A DNA stretch of 64,000 nt, taken from the NCBI GenBank assembly GCA_910589595.1, contig CAJUTM010000008.1, positions 1 to 64,000 of the forward strand, read 5' to 3'. The position numbers were made by a program, and so were the translations under genes. The notes beneath the pieces were generated by a model. The model was not told where the DNA came from. It ran no database searches and worked only from the letters and a program-made list of their open reading frames with translations. This document shows positions 33,616 through 42,040 of this stretch, in pieces. Within the stretch, counting starts at the first letter, position 1; the number at the start of each line of letters is the position of its first letter. The DNA is from an uncultured Eubacterium sp. GTDB taxonomy: Bacteria > Bacillota > Clostridia > Lachnospirales > Lachnospiraceae.

Positions 33616-34383
33616 CTACAACATTCGAAAGTAAAAACGAAAAACGGAGTCTCCAAACAATAGCGCCACCGTAATGCCGATAGCAAGATAAGGCCCCAGA
33701 GCAAATTTATCATTTTTCTTTGTAATTATAATCCGCACCCCCTCAACAAAAGAGGCAAGTACCGATGCCACAACAAGCGCCAACAGACTATGAACAGGCC
33801 CAATACAGAGGCCGGAACATGCCATCAGTTCAATATCGCCATATCCCAAACCACTCTTTCCCGTCACCTTTTTAAAAACAATGGCAATCAGTAATAAAAA
33901 AGCGCCTGTAGCAACAAAACCAATAACATAATACAACCACTGCTGCAAATGCAAAAGCAGATGAATAACACCTACTATGACAATAAAAGCATCCGCCTGT
34001 CCCGGTATCTGCAATGTCCGGTAATCAATGAGAGCGATGACAAGCAGTGCAGATATCATCAGACACCACAAAACACTATCCCAATTCCAGCCGCACACGG
34101 CAAAAACAAGACAATAAAGGACGCCGTTCAGAAACTCGACGATTGGATACTGCTTTGAGACCGGAGCTTTGCAATAGCGGCAGCGGCCCCGCAGAAAAAT
34201 CCAACTAAAGAGCGGAAACAAATCGTACCATTTCAGTTTATGGCTGCAGTTCATACAATGAGAACCCACTGTGACAATATTCTCTTTTTTCGGTAAGCGA
34301 TAGATACATACATTGAGAAAACTTCCCAAGATAGTACCATACAAAAACACGATTATGTAGAGAATGAAGTTTTCCATTGCCAT
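33616..34383 (-). CDS. pilD: Prepilin peptidase / N-methyltransferase PilD
   Basis: 255 residues with about seven membrane segments. It cleaves prepilin leaders after Gly and methylates the new N-terminus. The N-terminal zinc loop has CMNCSHKLKWYDLFPLFSW and CRYCK (four Cys), and the catalytic aspartates lie in ALIDYRTLQIP and in GLGYGDIEL (the GxGD motif). All parts are complete. Start at ATG 34383 with GGGAGA upstream. Located between pilA and pilM, so pilins and their processing enzyme are coexpressed. Confidence 0.95.
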   Translation of the reverse strand: MAMENFILYIIVFLYGTILGSFLNVCIYRLPKKENIVTVGSHCMNCSHKLKWYDLFPLFSWIFLRGRCRYCKAPVSKQYPIVEFLNGVLYCLVFAVCGWNWDSVLWCLMISALLVIALIDYRTLQIPGQADAFIVIVGVIHLLLHLQQWLYYVIGFVATGAFLLLIAIVFKKVTGKSGLGYGDIELMACSGLCIGPVHSLLALVVASVLASFVEGVRIIITKKNDKFALGPYLAIGITVALLFGDSVFRFYFRML

Positions 34384-34422
34384 AGCGGGTTCTCCCTTAA
34401 AAATCTTTACTTCAGAATGCTA

Positions 34423-34887
34423 TTACTGCTCATAATTTGCTGCATTCGAATCTTGTACCGGAGCAGTACCATCTTTCGAAATACATGCTTTCAACGTCCA
34501 TTTACCGCTTGCATCCTTCTGAGCCATTACATAGAAATCAGCGCCTTTACATGCATCGGAAGCCAGTTTTGCTTTTGCATCTGCTACCGTACCATCCATG
34601 TAGGACTCCATCTTCTTCAGCAATTGTGCTTTTGAGGAAGGTTGCGTCCAGCCAAATGTTCCAACGGCTTTTGCCACTGTCTCATCTGCCATCGCAGACT
34701 TAAACGCATTGGAAACCTCAGACAATGTCTGACGGTCACGGTTCTCTCTAGCGCTTTCCAAATACGGAAGTACTACCAAAGCGATAACGCCGATGAGGAT
34801 TGCCATAATAGCGATGACAATAATCAACTCGATAAGAGAGAAACCCTCTCTCTCTCCACTAAGATACTTTTGGATTTTCTTTTTCAT
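34423..34887 (-). CDS. pilA: Major type IV pilin
   Basis: 154 residues from ATG 34887 (MKKKIQKYLSGEREG), with AAGGAG eight bases upstream; an ATG two codons earlier is too close to that site. Leader of 15 residues, cleavage after Gly at REG|FSLIELIIVIAIM, Glu at +5, a 25-residue hydrophobic stem, then an amphipathic helix (ESARENRDRQTLSEVSNAFK). The mature tail is small, about 95 residues, with one Cys pair candidate (DACKGAD, KACIS). It has its own promoter and a roughly 130-base leader, consistent with far higher expression than its neighbours. Confidence 0.93.
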   Translation of the reverse strand: MKKKIQKYLSGEREGFSLIELIIVIAIMAILIGVIALVVLPYLESARENRDRQTLSEVSNAFKSAMADETVAKAVGTFGWTQPSSKAQLLKKMESYMDGTVADAKAKLASDACKGADFYVMAQKDASGKWTLKACISKDGTAPVQDSNAANYEQ

Positions 34888-34937
34888 ATTCATGTCTCCT
34901 TTTTTTAATATTTCCTGCTAAGCAGGTTTTCCCGGCC

Positions 34938-34979
34938 CTATAGACCAACTTTTATCTCTATATCACAGACAACTCCCAA
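34938..34979 (-). CDS. Possible 13-residue leader peptide upstream of pilA
   Basis: TTG 34979 starts a 13-codon frame, MGVVCDIEIKVGL, closed by TAG at 34938. It has a perfect AGGAGG (34986-34991) six bases upstream and lies inside the pilA leader, 40 to 50 bases downstream of a consensus promoter. A small hairpin (CCTGCTTAGCAGG) follows before the pilA start. It may be a translated leader; a chance match cannot be excluded for so short a frame. Confidence 0.35.
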   Translation of the reverse strand: MGVVCDIEIKVGL

Positions 34980-35026
34980 GTGGTACCTCCTCTTATCATT
35001 GTCCGGAATAAAAATAATTTTACTAT

Positions 35027-35055
35027 ATTATACACAAAAATTAATAAAATTTCAA
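35027..35055 (-). promoter_or_regulatory. Promoter of pilA
   Basis: TTGAAA (35050-35055), a 17-base spacer and TATAAT (35027-35032) on the minus strand. It is placed between pilC and pilA, giving pilA and later genes an internal start. The leader from about 35020 to 34888 holds the possible leader peptide and two short hairpins; I found no match to a known riboswitch. Confidence 0.8.
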
Positions 35056-35110
35056 GTATTTTTTGGTACTTATGCCCTAATTCCCCCTGTTTTTTCCATT
35101 TTCTGACTCA

Positions 35111-36328
35111 TTATGCGTTTCCAACATTCTGATAAATGGAGAGCATCGGCATCATAATCGCTCCGACAACGCCGCCGACAACAACAGCGAGCACCACGAT
35201 AATCAGCGGTTCCATCGCTGATGTAAGACGCTTTGTCGCCTCTTCCACTTCGGATTCATAGTATTCCGCAACTTTATCCAGCATTTGCTCGGTCGTACCG
35301 GTTTCTTCCCCAATCTTCACCATGTGAGTTACCATCGGTGGAAATACTTTCGACGCCTCGAGTGGCTCCGACATCGGAATACCCTGCATAACTTCTTCCC
35401 GACATCCTTTTATGGCGTCTCGCATAACACGGTTCTCAATTACATTTCCTACGATTTCAAGCGCCTCCACAAGAGGGACGCCGGATACAATGAGCGTTGA
35501 CATCGTCATCGAAAATTTAGCGGCGGCATTTTTTACGGAAAAATTACGAAACATCGGTATACGCAGAGCAACACGGCTGGTAAACTGTTTGCCCGGCTCG
35601 GTCTTTCTCCCGAACGAGATAAAGATTATCAGGAAAACAAGGGACGCCAGAACTACTACAATATTGTTCACCATAAAATTACTGACCGCGATAACCGCTT
35701 TCGTCAAAAACGGCAGTTCTTCTCCCATCTGTTCAAACGTCTCCTCAAAATTCGGCACAACTGTTGTCATCAGGACAATAACGACGCCGACTGCCACTAC
35801 TAAGACAACAATCGGATAAATCATCGCCGATTTTATCATGGACGTCAATTTCATATCCTTATCAAACTGGTCGCAGATACGGCTAAAAGCAATTTCCAGA
35901 TTACCGGTCGCCTCGCCGGCAGCTACCATGTGAATGAGCAGCGACGGGAATACCTTATTCTCCTCTTCCATCGCTTCTGCGAGACTGTCACCTTTTTCTA
36001 CCGCCACCTGTACGTTCATCAACGCGGTACGCAGATATTTGTTCTCTGTCTGGTCCTGTACCATGCGCAGTCCATCGATAACGGTAACGCCCGCCGTCAG
36101 AATACTGTAAAACTGCTTGCAGAAAATAGTAATATCCTTTTTCTTTACCGGATTACCAATCGTAATATTCCAACTGGCATTGGACAAATCCGTTGCTTTG
36201 CGGATATCAAGGACAACGCTGCCATCGCCTTTCAGTCTCTGGACAGCCACTTCCTCGCTCATGGCCTCCAACATACCTTTCTTTTCTTTTCCATACTTAT
36301 CCGTAATTGTATATTTGTATCTCGCCAA
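35111..36328 (-). CDS. pilC: Pilus assembly platform protein PilC
   Basis: 405 residues with two T2SSF domains (about 70-190 and 275-395), each preceded or followed by membrane segments. Typical pieces: FCKQFYSILTAGVTVIDGL near 70, EAMEEENKVFPSLLIHMVAAGEATGNLE, and the mirror segment KVFPPMVTHMVKIGEETGTTEQML in the second half. It transmits the motor motion to the growing fibre. Length and layout match the family. It lies 40 bases after pilT. Confidence 0.96.
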   Translation of the reverse strand: MARYKYTITDKYGKEKKGMLEAMSEEVAVQRLKGDGSVVLDIRKATDLSNASWNITIGNPVKKKDITIFCKQFYSILTAGVTVIDGLRMVQDQTENKYLRTALMNVQVAVEKGDSLAEAMEEENKVFPSLLIHMVAAGEATGNLEIAFSRICDQFDKDMKLTSMIKSAMIYPIVVLVVAVGVVIVLMTTVVPNFEETFEQMGEELPFLTKAVIAVSNFMVNNIVVVLASLVFLIIFISFGRKTEPGKQFTSRVALRIPMFRNFSVKNAAAKFSMTMSTLIVSGVPLVEALEIVGNVIENRVMRDAIKGCREEVMQGIPMSEPLEASKVFPPMVTHMVKIGEETGTTEQMLDKVAEYYESEVEEATKRLTSAMEPLIIVVLAVVVGGVVGAIMMPMLSIYQNVGNA

Positions 36329-36368
36329 ATCATTTCCTCCTTCTCACGATGCAACATTGTATTATAAA

Positions 36369-37487
36369 TTAAAAAGTTCCTGTCTCAAAACCGCCGTCCA
36401 GCCACGAGAGGTCTTCTGCCGCGCCATCCGATGCAGACGGAATCCTCTTGGCAAGACTTCCTTTGTCCTGTGCGTAGACAAGGGCGTCCTCCGCCGTAAT
36501 CCGATGGGAATGAAACAATTCAAATAGAGCGTCATCCATTGTCTGCATGCCGCTTTGTTTATTCGTCTGTATAATCGACGGTATCTGATGAGGCTTTGCC
36601 TCCCGAATCAGATTGCGTACGGCGCTGTTTGCATACATAATTTCAAACGCCGCAACCCGTCCTTTTTTGTCAGCGGTCGGCAGCAGCTGCTGGGAAATAA
36701 TTGCCTCTAGCAAAGTAGCCAGCTGCAAACGGATTTGTGCCTGCTGATGTGTCGGGAAGACATCAATAATTCTTTCAATCGTCGGTACCGCGCCAATCGT
36801 ATGCAGCGTCGAGAGTACCAGATGTCCGGTCTCGGCTGCCGTAACAGCCGTTGCAATCGTATCCAAATCACGCATCTCGCCAACGAGTATAATATCCGGA
36901 TCTTCCCGCAGGGCGGCGCGTAACGCTCCGGCATAAGACTGCGTATCAATGCCGACCTCTCTCTGGTTGACAATCGAGCCGGCATGTGTATGTAAATATT
37001 CGATAGGATCTTCCAGTGTAATAATATGTTTATTCTGCGTCTGGTTAATAATATTAATCAGAGAAGCAAGTGTCGTGGATTTTCCGCTTCCGGTCGGGCC
37101 GGTCACCAAAATCAGCCCCCGCTTTTTCAATACCAAATCCAATACCGACTGCGGCAGTCCCAGCGTCTCCGGAGACGGTATCACCGTATTTACGAGACGG
37201 ATAACAAACGCCATGGTGCCGCGCTGTTTAAATATATTGACACGGAAGCGTCCGACTCCTTTGATGGCGTAGGAAAAATCGACCTCGCCCTCTTTATTGA
37301 AACGCTCTACCAGACGTCCCGGAATCATCTGTTCGACCAAAGTCTTTGAATCGGCCGGAAGAATTTTTTCCTCCGTCAGATTGACTAACTCTCCATTTAC
37401 ACGGCATTTTACCGGTATTCCTACCGAGACATGGATATCGGACGCCCCCAGCTTTCGTGCCTTTGTCAGCAATTCATTAATCGTCAT
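36369..37487 (-). CDS. pilT: Pilus retraction ATPase PilT
   Basis: 372 residues. N-terminal PAS-like domain, then the RecA-like core: Walker A GPTGSGKSTTLASL near 131-144, the Asp box LEDPIEYLH, Walker B DPDIILVGEMRDLDTI, and the His box HTIGAVPTIERIIDVFP. The C-terminal AIRNLIREAK motif of PilT is present as AVRNLIREAKPHQI, which separates it from PilB. It disassembles pili for twitching and adhesion. It lies 18 bases after pilB. Confidence 0.95.
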   Translation of the reverse strand: MTINELLTKARKLGASDIHVSVGIPVKCRVNGELVNLTEEKILPADSKTLVEQMIPGRLVERFNKEGEVDFSYAIKGVGRFRVNIFKQRGTMAFVIRLVNTVIPSPETLGLPQSVLDLVLKKRGLILVTGPTGSGKSTTLASLINIINQTQNKHIITLEDPIEYLHTHAGSIVNQREVGIDTQSYAGALRAALREDPDIILVGEMRDLDTIATAVTAAETGHLVLSTLHTIGAVPTIERIIDVFPTHQQAQIRLQLATLLEAIISQQLLPTADKKGRVAAFEIMYANSAVRNLIREAKPHQIPSIIQTNKQSGMQTMDDALFELFHSHRITAEDALVYAQDKGSLAKRIPSASDGAAEDLSWLDGGFETGTF

Positions 37488-37505
37488 ATTCCTGCTCCTC
37501 TACGT

Positions 37506-39206
37506 TTACTCTGCTGCAATCCTCTCTACCTCGGAAATGGAAGTAACACCTTTCAATACCAGCTTGACCGCTCCCAGCCGAAGTGTTGTCATCCCTTCCG
37601 AAAGCGCTGTCTTCTGTATCTCATCCGCTCCCCCGCCGGCTGTAATCACTTTCCGTATCTCCTTGGATATCGTCATAATCTCGTAAACGCCAATTCGTCC
37701 GCGGTATCCGGTGCCGTTGCAAAATGCGCACCCTTGTCCGTTCGGCTCGTAAACAACGGGCTCCGCGTCACCGCGCAGGTGCAGTCTTTTCTTATCTTCT
37801 TCCGTCAGATTATGCCTTTTCTTGCACTTTGGACACAGCCGCCGCACAAGTCGCTGTGCGATAATACCCTCGGTAGAATCAGCAATCAAATAAGGCTCTA
37901 CCCCCATATCCTCCAAACGGGTTACGGTACTTGCCGCACTGTTTGTATGTAGCGTACTGACAACTAAATGGCCGGTAATAGCCGCTTTTACCGCTATACC
38001 TGCCGTCTCCTCATCTCGTATCTCTCCAATCATAATAATATCGGGATCCTGACGAAGAATGGAGCGCAGGGCAGAGGCAAAAGTTAGTCCGGCTTTTTCA
38101 TTTACCTGTACCTGATTGATACCATCGACATCCGCCTCCACCGGATCCTCTACTGTAACTATATTCACACTACCGGAATTCAATTCACTCAATACCGTAT
38201 AAAGCGTCGTGGATTTTCCGCTTCCGGTCGGGCCGGTTACAAGAATAATACCATGCGGCTTATGAACCAGATCATCAAACCGCTTTAATTCCAATTCCGG
38301 AAAACCAAGTTCACTCTTGTCTCTTGTCAGCGCCGACTTTGAAGCCAGACGCATAACCACTTTTTCACCAAAAACAGTAGGCAGGCTGGATACACGGATA
38401 TCGTATTCGACGCGGTTAAACCGCTGTGTCATACGGCCGTCCTGCGGCGCACGTTTTTCTGCGATATTCATACCGCTGATAATCTTTATGCGGGCAATAA
38501 TCGCATTGAGAAGTTCCCTTTCATAACGCATCATTTCCTGCATGACGCCATCAATACGGAAACGTACCCGAACGCTGTTCTCGAGAGCTTCAATATGAAT
38601 ATCACTGGCGCGCTCATTGACCGCCTGCTCGATAATTTTGTTTACTAACAATACAATCGGCGCGTTGTCTACCTCTTCGTTCGTCTCCTCCTGCTTTTCC
38701 CTCGCACTCTGCTGCTCACGCCGCTCTTTCGAATACGTCTCGGCCATCTTCGCTACCTGCTCGTTACCATAGTAACGCTCAATTCCGAAGTGAACATCCG
38801 ACGGCGTCGCAACCATCGCTTCTATCTGCATATTTGTGACAATGCCAAGGTCGTCCATCGCCAGAATATCCAAAGGGTCAGACATCGCCACGCGTAATAT
38901 ATTCGGATTATCCTCATCTAACTCGACCGGCAGTACATTATGCTTGCGCACAATAGATTCCGGTAACAGGGCAATTACTTCCGGCGCCAGCTTCGCCTCG
39001 CGAATGCGCGCAATCGGGAACCCCATCTGCTGATGTAATGCTTCCGCAATTTCATTTTCATTGGTAAACTTTAATTCAATTAACGTCTGCCCTAAACGCA
39101 GTCCCAGTTCACGCTGTTTCTTCAGCGCCTCTCCGAGCTGTTCTTTTGTAACTACGCCGGCATCAACTAGCAAATCACCCAGTCGCTTTCTTTTTCTTCC
39201 AATCAT
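37506..39206 (-). CDS. pilB: Pilus assembly ATPase PilB
   Basis: 566 residues. N-terminal MshEN/GspE-II domain (about 1-160), which in this family can bind c-di-GMP. Then the ATPase core with Walker A GPTGSGKSTTLYTVL near 326, EDPVEADVDGINQVQV, Walker B RQDPDIIMIGEIRDEETA, and the HTNSAAST His box. A four-cysteine zinc site closes it: CPKCKKRH and CAFCNGTGYRGR (C-x2-C, about 32-residue spacer, C-x2-C). It powers fibre extension. It is the first large gene of the operon, 12 bases after the small membrane ORF. Confidence 0.96.
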   Translation of the reverse strand: MIGRKRKRLGDLLVDAGVVTKEQLGEALKKQRELGLRLGQTLIELKFTNENEIAEALHQQMGFPIARIREAKLAPEVIALLPESIVRKHNVLPVELDEDNPNILRVAMSDPLDILAMDDLGIVTNMQIEAMVATPSDVHFGIERYYGNEQVAKMAETYSKERREQQSAREKQEETNEEVDNAPIVLLVNKIIEQAVNERASDIHIEALENSVRVRFRIDGVMQEMMRYERELLNAIIARIKIISGMNIAEKRAPQDGRMTQRFNRVEYDIRVSSLPTVFGEKVVMRLASKSALTRDKSELGFPELELKRFDDLVHKPHGIILVTGPTGSGKSTTLYTVLSELNSGSVNIVTVEDPVEADVDGINQVQVNEKAGLTFASALRSILRQDPDIIMIGEIRDEETAGIAVKAAITGHLVVSTLHTNSAASTVTRLEDMGVEPYLIADSTEGIIAQRLVRRLCPKCKKRHNLTEEDKKRLHLRGDAEPVVYEPNGQGCAFCNGTGYRGRIGVYEIMTISKEIRKVITAGGGADEIQKTALSEGMTTLRLGAVKLVLKGVTSISEVERIAAE

Positions 39207-39218
39207 TTTTCCATCACC

Positions 39219-39359
39219 TTAATTTTCAGAAGTCTCCACTGCTTCTTTCTTATTTTTCTTTTTGCGGAAACGAATGCCCAAGGCAATTCCCATCGCTGCT
39301 ACTGCTGCAAAAAGCACTAGTCTTCCCACGTAATATACGATTTCACTCCATATGGCCAT
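39219..39359 (-). CDS. Small single-span membrane protein ahead of pilB
   Basis: 46 residues, MAIWSEIVYYVGRLVLFAAV at the start, then AAMGIALGIRFRKKKNKKE and a short acidic tail. One membrane segment covers about residues 6-29 and a basic stop-transfer patch follows. AAGGAGG (39369-39375) lies nine bases before ATG 39359; a GTG directly before it is also possible. The stop is 12 bases from the pilB start, so translation is likely coupled. No family was recognised. It is too short for usual gene-calling thresholds but is well supported by SD, spacing and topology. Confidence 0.75.
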   Translation of the reverse strand: MAIWSEIVYYVGRLVLFAAVAAMGIALGIRFRKKKNKKEAVETSEN

Positions 39360-39413
39360 CACGCATGTCCTCCTTTCCGGAATCGGCCTGCCGATTTTAA
39401 ATATATAAATTTT

Positions 39414-40661
39414 CTATCTTCTGTTGGCCAGTTCTTTTACTACCTCGTCCCACGTCAAACCGCATTCGGCCATCAGTACCATTAAATGGTATAGAAAATC
39501 TGCAATTTCGTATTTTAGTTCTTCTGCGTTGGGATTCTTGGCAGCAATTATAATTTCTGCCGCTTCCTCCCCGCATTTTTTTAATATTTTGTCAATCCCT
39601 TTGCTGAACAGATAGTTCGTGTAAGAACCCTCTTTGGGATTGTTCTTGCGGTGTAATATCGTCTCAAAATCTTCCTGCAAGATTGTCAGCGGATTCGTAT
39701 CTATATATTCTTTCTTCGCCAGTTCCTGAAAGAAACAACTGTACTTACCCGTATGGCAGGCGGCGCCAACCTGATGCACCTTCGCCAGAATAGTATCTCT
39801 GTCGCAATCCAGACACAGCTCTTTTACATACTGATAATGTCCCGACGTATCCCCCTTGCACCACAGTTCCTGCCGGCTGCGGCTGTAGTAAGTCATCTTG
39901 CCGGTCTCACAAGTCAGACGGTATGATTCTTCATTCATATATGCCATCATCAGAACTTGTCCTGTCCGGTAATCCTGAACGATACACGGAACCAGTCCCC
40001 TCTCGTCGGCTTTAAATTCGGAGAAAGGTATCGCCGTCTCGAACGTGTTCATGCAAATACCCGCCTGCTTCATATTGCGCTTTACTTTGTACAAATCTTT
40101 TCTCTCGAAATAATTGGTCGCTACCCCCGACACGCCGGGAAGTTTATACAAGTCTTCCAAATCGTTGCGCAGGAGGCTGTCTCTTATAATAATATTCTTG
40201 CCGCAGGCTTCCAGTTTTTTGGCGAGCAGTTCTCCCGCCGTTACATGCTTGACAAGGAGCGTGTCTGCCGAGAACGAAATCTTTTCGTAAGAAACGTCGT
40301 CTCCGACTTCTATTAATATTTTATCGCTGCCAAACCGCCCTACCGCCTCTTTGACAACACCCATGTCAGGGCAGATATCGTATTTGATTACTACGCGGTC
40401 AGCCCCTGTATAAAATGCTTTTTTTACGTCTTCGAATTTTCCGACATACATCCCGACAAAAAACGGAATATCTATCTTACTTTCTATCTGCTTTAATGTT
40501 TCGAGAAACTCCTGCCTCTCTTTTTCTATTTTGGAATAATTATATAGAAACAATTCATCCGCTCCCGCAAAACAATAATCTTCCGCCATAGTTATAATAT
40601 TGGCTGACAATTCATTTTCTCCATTGATAAATGGAATCAGTTTTTTGCAGACCACCACCAT
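39414..40661 (-). CDS. hisIE: HisIE with an extra HisF-like N-terminal domain
   Basis: 415 residues in three parts. Residues 1-215 resemble a HisA/HisF beta-alpha barrel, degenerate at the start (IPFING where HisF has IPCLDV, so the catalytic Asp is replaced). Residues 215-310 are phosphoribosyl-AMP cyclohydrolase (HisI): MMAYMNEESYRLT, WCKGDTSGHYQYVKE, CLDCDRDTIL and CHTGKYSCF with the zinc and metal ligands. Residues 325-415 are phosphoribosyl-ATP pyrophosphatase (HisE), with KKCGEEAAEIIIAAKN and the EE metal site. It does steps 2 and 3 of histidine synthesis. It follows hisB by 14 bases. Confidence 0.93.
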   Translation of the reverse strand: MVVVCKKLIPFINGENELSANIITMAEDYCFAGADELFLYNYSKIEKERQEFLETLKQIESKIDIPFFVGMYVGKFEDVKKAFYTGADRVVIKYDICPDMGVVKEAVGRFGSDKILIEVGDDVSYEKISFSADTLLVKHVTAGELLAKKLEACGKNIIIRDSLLRNDLEDLYKLPGVSGVATNYFERKDLYKVKRNMKQAGICMNTFETAIPFSEFKADERGLVPCIVQDYRTGQVLMMAYMNEESYRLTCETGKMTYYSRSRQELWCKGDTSGHYQYVKELCLDCDRDTILAKVHQVGAACHTGKYSCFFQELAKKEYIDTNPLTILQEDFETILHRKNNPKEGSYTNYLFSKGIDKILKKCGEEAAEIIIAAKNPNAEELKYEIADFLYHLMVLMAECGLTWDEVVKELANRR

Positions 40662-40675
40662 CGCCCCCTCTTCTG

Positions 40676-41263
40676 TTATAAAATGCCTTTTGTTGAAAGC
40701 ACGCCCTGAATCCTTTCATCTATCCGCGACGCCATATCCATTGATTTGGCAACTGCCTTAAACATCGCCTCCACGACATGATGCGTGTTTTCTCCGGCCA
40801 GTTGGCGGATATGTAAATTCATCTGCGCTCCGCTGGCGAGTCCGGCAAAAAATTCTTTCACCGTCTCCGTCTCCATCGTTCCCAGACGCTCTGCCTGCAG
40901 CGCAGCGTCATAAGCAAAATACGTTCTCCCCGATAAATCGAGAGACGCCATCACCAGCGCGTCGTCCATCGGTAATACAAAGCTGCCGAACCGGCAAATC
41001 CCCTCTTTGTCTCCCAACGCTTCCAAAAATGTCTGTCCGAGTACAATTCCGGTATCCTCTACGGTATGATGGGCATCCACATGAATATCTCCTTCTACGG
41101 AAACAGCCATATCAAACAAGCCGTGTCTGGCAAATCCCTCCAGCATATGGTCAAAAAAACCAATCCCCGTACGGATATCGTATTGTCCGGAACCATCCAA
41201 ATCCAGTTCAATAACAATTTCCGTCTCTCTGGTGTCTCTTTCGCATCTTGCAAACCGACTCAT
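40676..41263 (-). CDS. hisB: Imidazoleglycerol-phosphate dehydratase
   Basis: 195 residues, the monofunctional form. It dehydrates imidazoleglycerol phosphate in histidine synthesis. The metal-binding HHTVEDTGIVLG near 70, the GIGFFDHMLEGFARHG near 36 and NTHHVVEAMFKAVA near 154 are complete. AGGAGGG precedes ATG 41263, and a promoter at 41305-41333 starts the hisB-hisIE transcript. The other his genes are not here. Confidence 0.97.
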   Translation of the reverse strand: MSRFARCERDTRETEIVIELDLDGSGQYDIRTGIGFFDHMLEGFARHGLFDMAVSVEGDIHVDAHHTVEDTGIVLGQTFLEALGDKEGICRFGSFVLPMDDALVMASLDLSGRTYFAYDAALQAERLGTMETETVKEFFAGLASGAQMNLHIRQLAGENTHHVVEAMFKAVAKSMDMASRIDERIQGVLSTKGIL

Positions 41264-41304
41264 TTCATGCCCTCCTCGTTTTTTAACGCAATAACTCTTT
41301 TTTT

Positions 41305-41333
41305 ATTATACCGTTTTAGCGTGCAAAAAGCAA
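41305..41333 (-). promoter_or_regulatory. Promoter of hisB-hisIE
   Basis: TTGCTT (41328-41333), a 17-base spacer and TATAAT (41305-41310) on the minus strand, in the 74-base gap between trmD and hisB. No attenuator or T-box structure was seen in the short leader. Confidence 0.7.
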
Positions 41334-41337
41334 GGTT

Positions 41338-42039
41338 TTAGCTTAAGTTTTCCGTCTTCCATTTCTCATACAAATCCGGACGCCTCTCCCTTGTTCTTAT
41401 CTCCGATTGCTCCTGCCTCCAATTGCTGATTTTTTCATGGTGGCCGCTCAACAGAACATCCGGCACGCTCCGTCCCATAAATTCAACAGGACGCGTATAT
41501 TGCGGATATTCGAGCAAGCCGTCGGAAAAACTATCTGTCTGTGCCGAGACATCATTATTGAGAACGCCGGGCACCATACGGGCAATCGCATCCATCATCA
41601 CCAGCGCAGGCAATTCTCCCCCCGTCAGTACATAATCGCCAATTGATACATAATCGGTCACAATCTCTTCGAGTACCCGCTCGTCAATTCCCTCATAGTG
41701 GCCGCACAAAAAGAGAATACTCTTTTCTGCCGAATATTCCCTTGCCATTTCCTGCCGGAACACTTGCCCCTGCGGAGTGAGATAGACAACTCGTGGCCGC
41801 TCTCCCAATTCACTGCAGATGCTCTCAAAACAGCGGTACACCGGCTCTGCTTCCATCACCATACCGGCGCCTCCGCCATACGGATAATCATCCACCTTTT
41901 TATGCTTATCCAGTGTATAATCCCGTATATTGCGCACTTCCAGCTTAATATGCCCCGCCTCGACAGCGCGCCCGAGAATACTCGTATTCATACAGGATTC
42001 AATCATTTCCGGAAACAAAGTCATAACATAATAATTCAT
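41338..42039 (-). CDS. trmD: tRNA (guanine37-N1)-methyltransferase
   Basis: 233 residues. It methylates G37 of tRNAs using a knotted SAM site. Motifs: NYYVMTLFPEMIESC at the start, DDYPYGGGAGMVME near 70, HYEGIDERV near 112, and SIGDYVLTGGELPALVMMDAI near 132. All catalytic residues of the knot are present. It follows rimM by one base. No rplS follows, unlike the common order. Confidence 0.97.
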   Translation of the reverse strand: MNYYVMTLFPEMIESCMNTSILGRAVEAGHIKLEVRNIRDYTLDKHKKVDDYPYGGGAGMVMEAEPVYRCFESICSELGERPRVVYLTPQGQVFRQEMAREYSAEKSILFLCGHYEGIDERVLEEIVTDYVSIGDYVLTGGELPALVMMDAIARMVPGVLNNDVSAQTDSFSDGLLEYPQYTRPVEFMGRSVPDVLLSGHHEKISNWRQEQSEIRTRERRPDLYEKWKTENLS

Positions 42040-42040
42040 T

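Noticed and set aside
34888..35020. c-di-GMP riboswitch in the pilA leader
   Set aside because: The conserved core pieces of class I and class II aptamers are not present.
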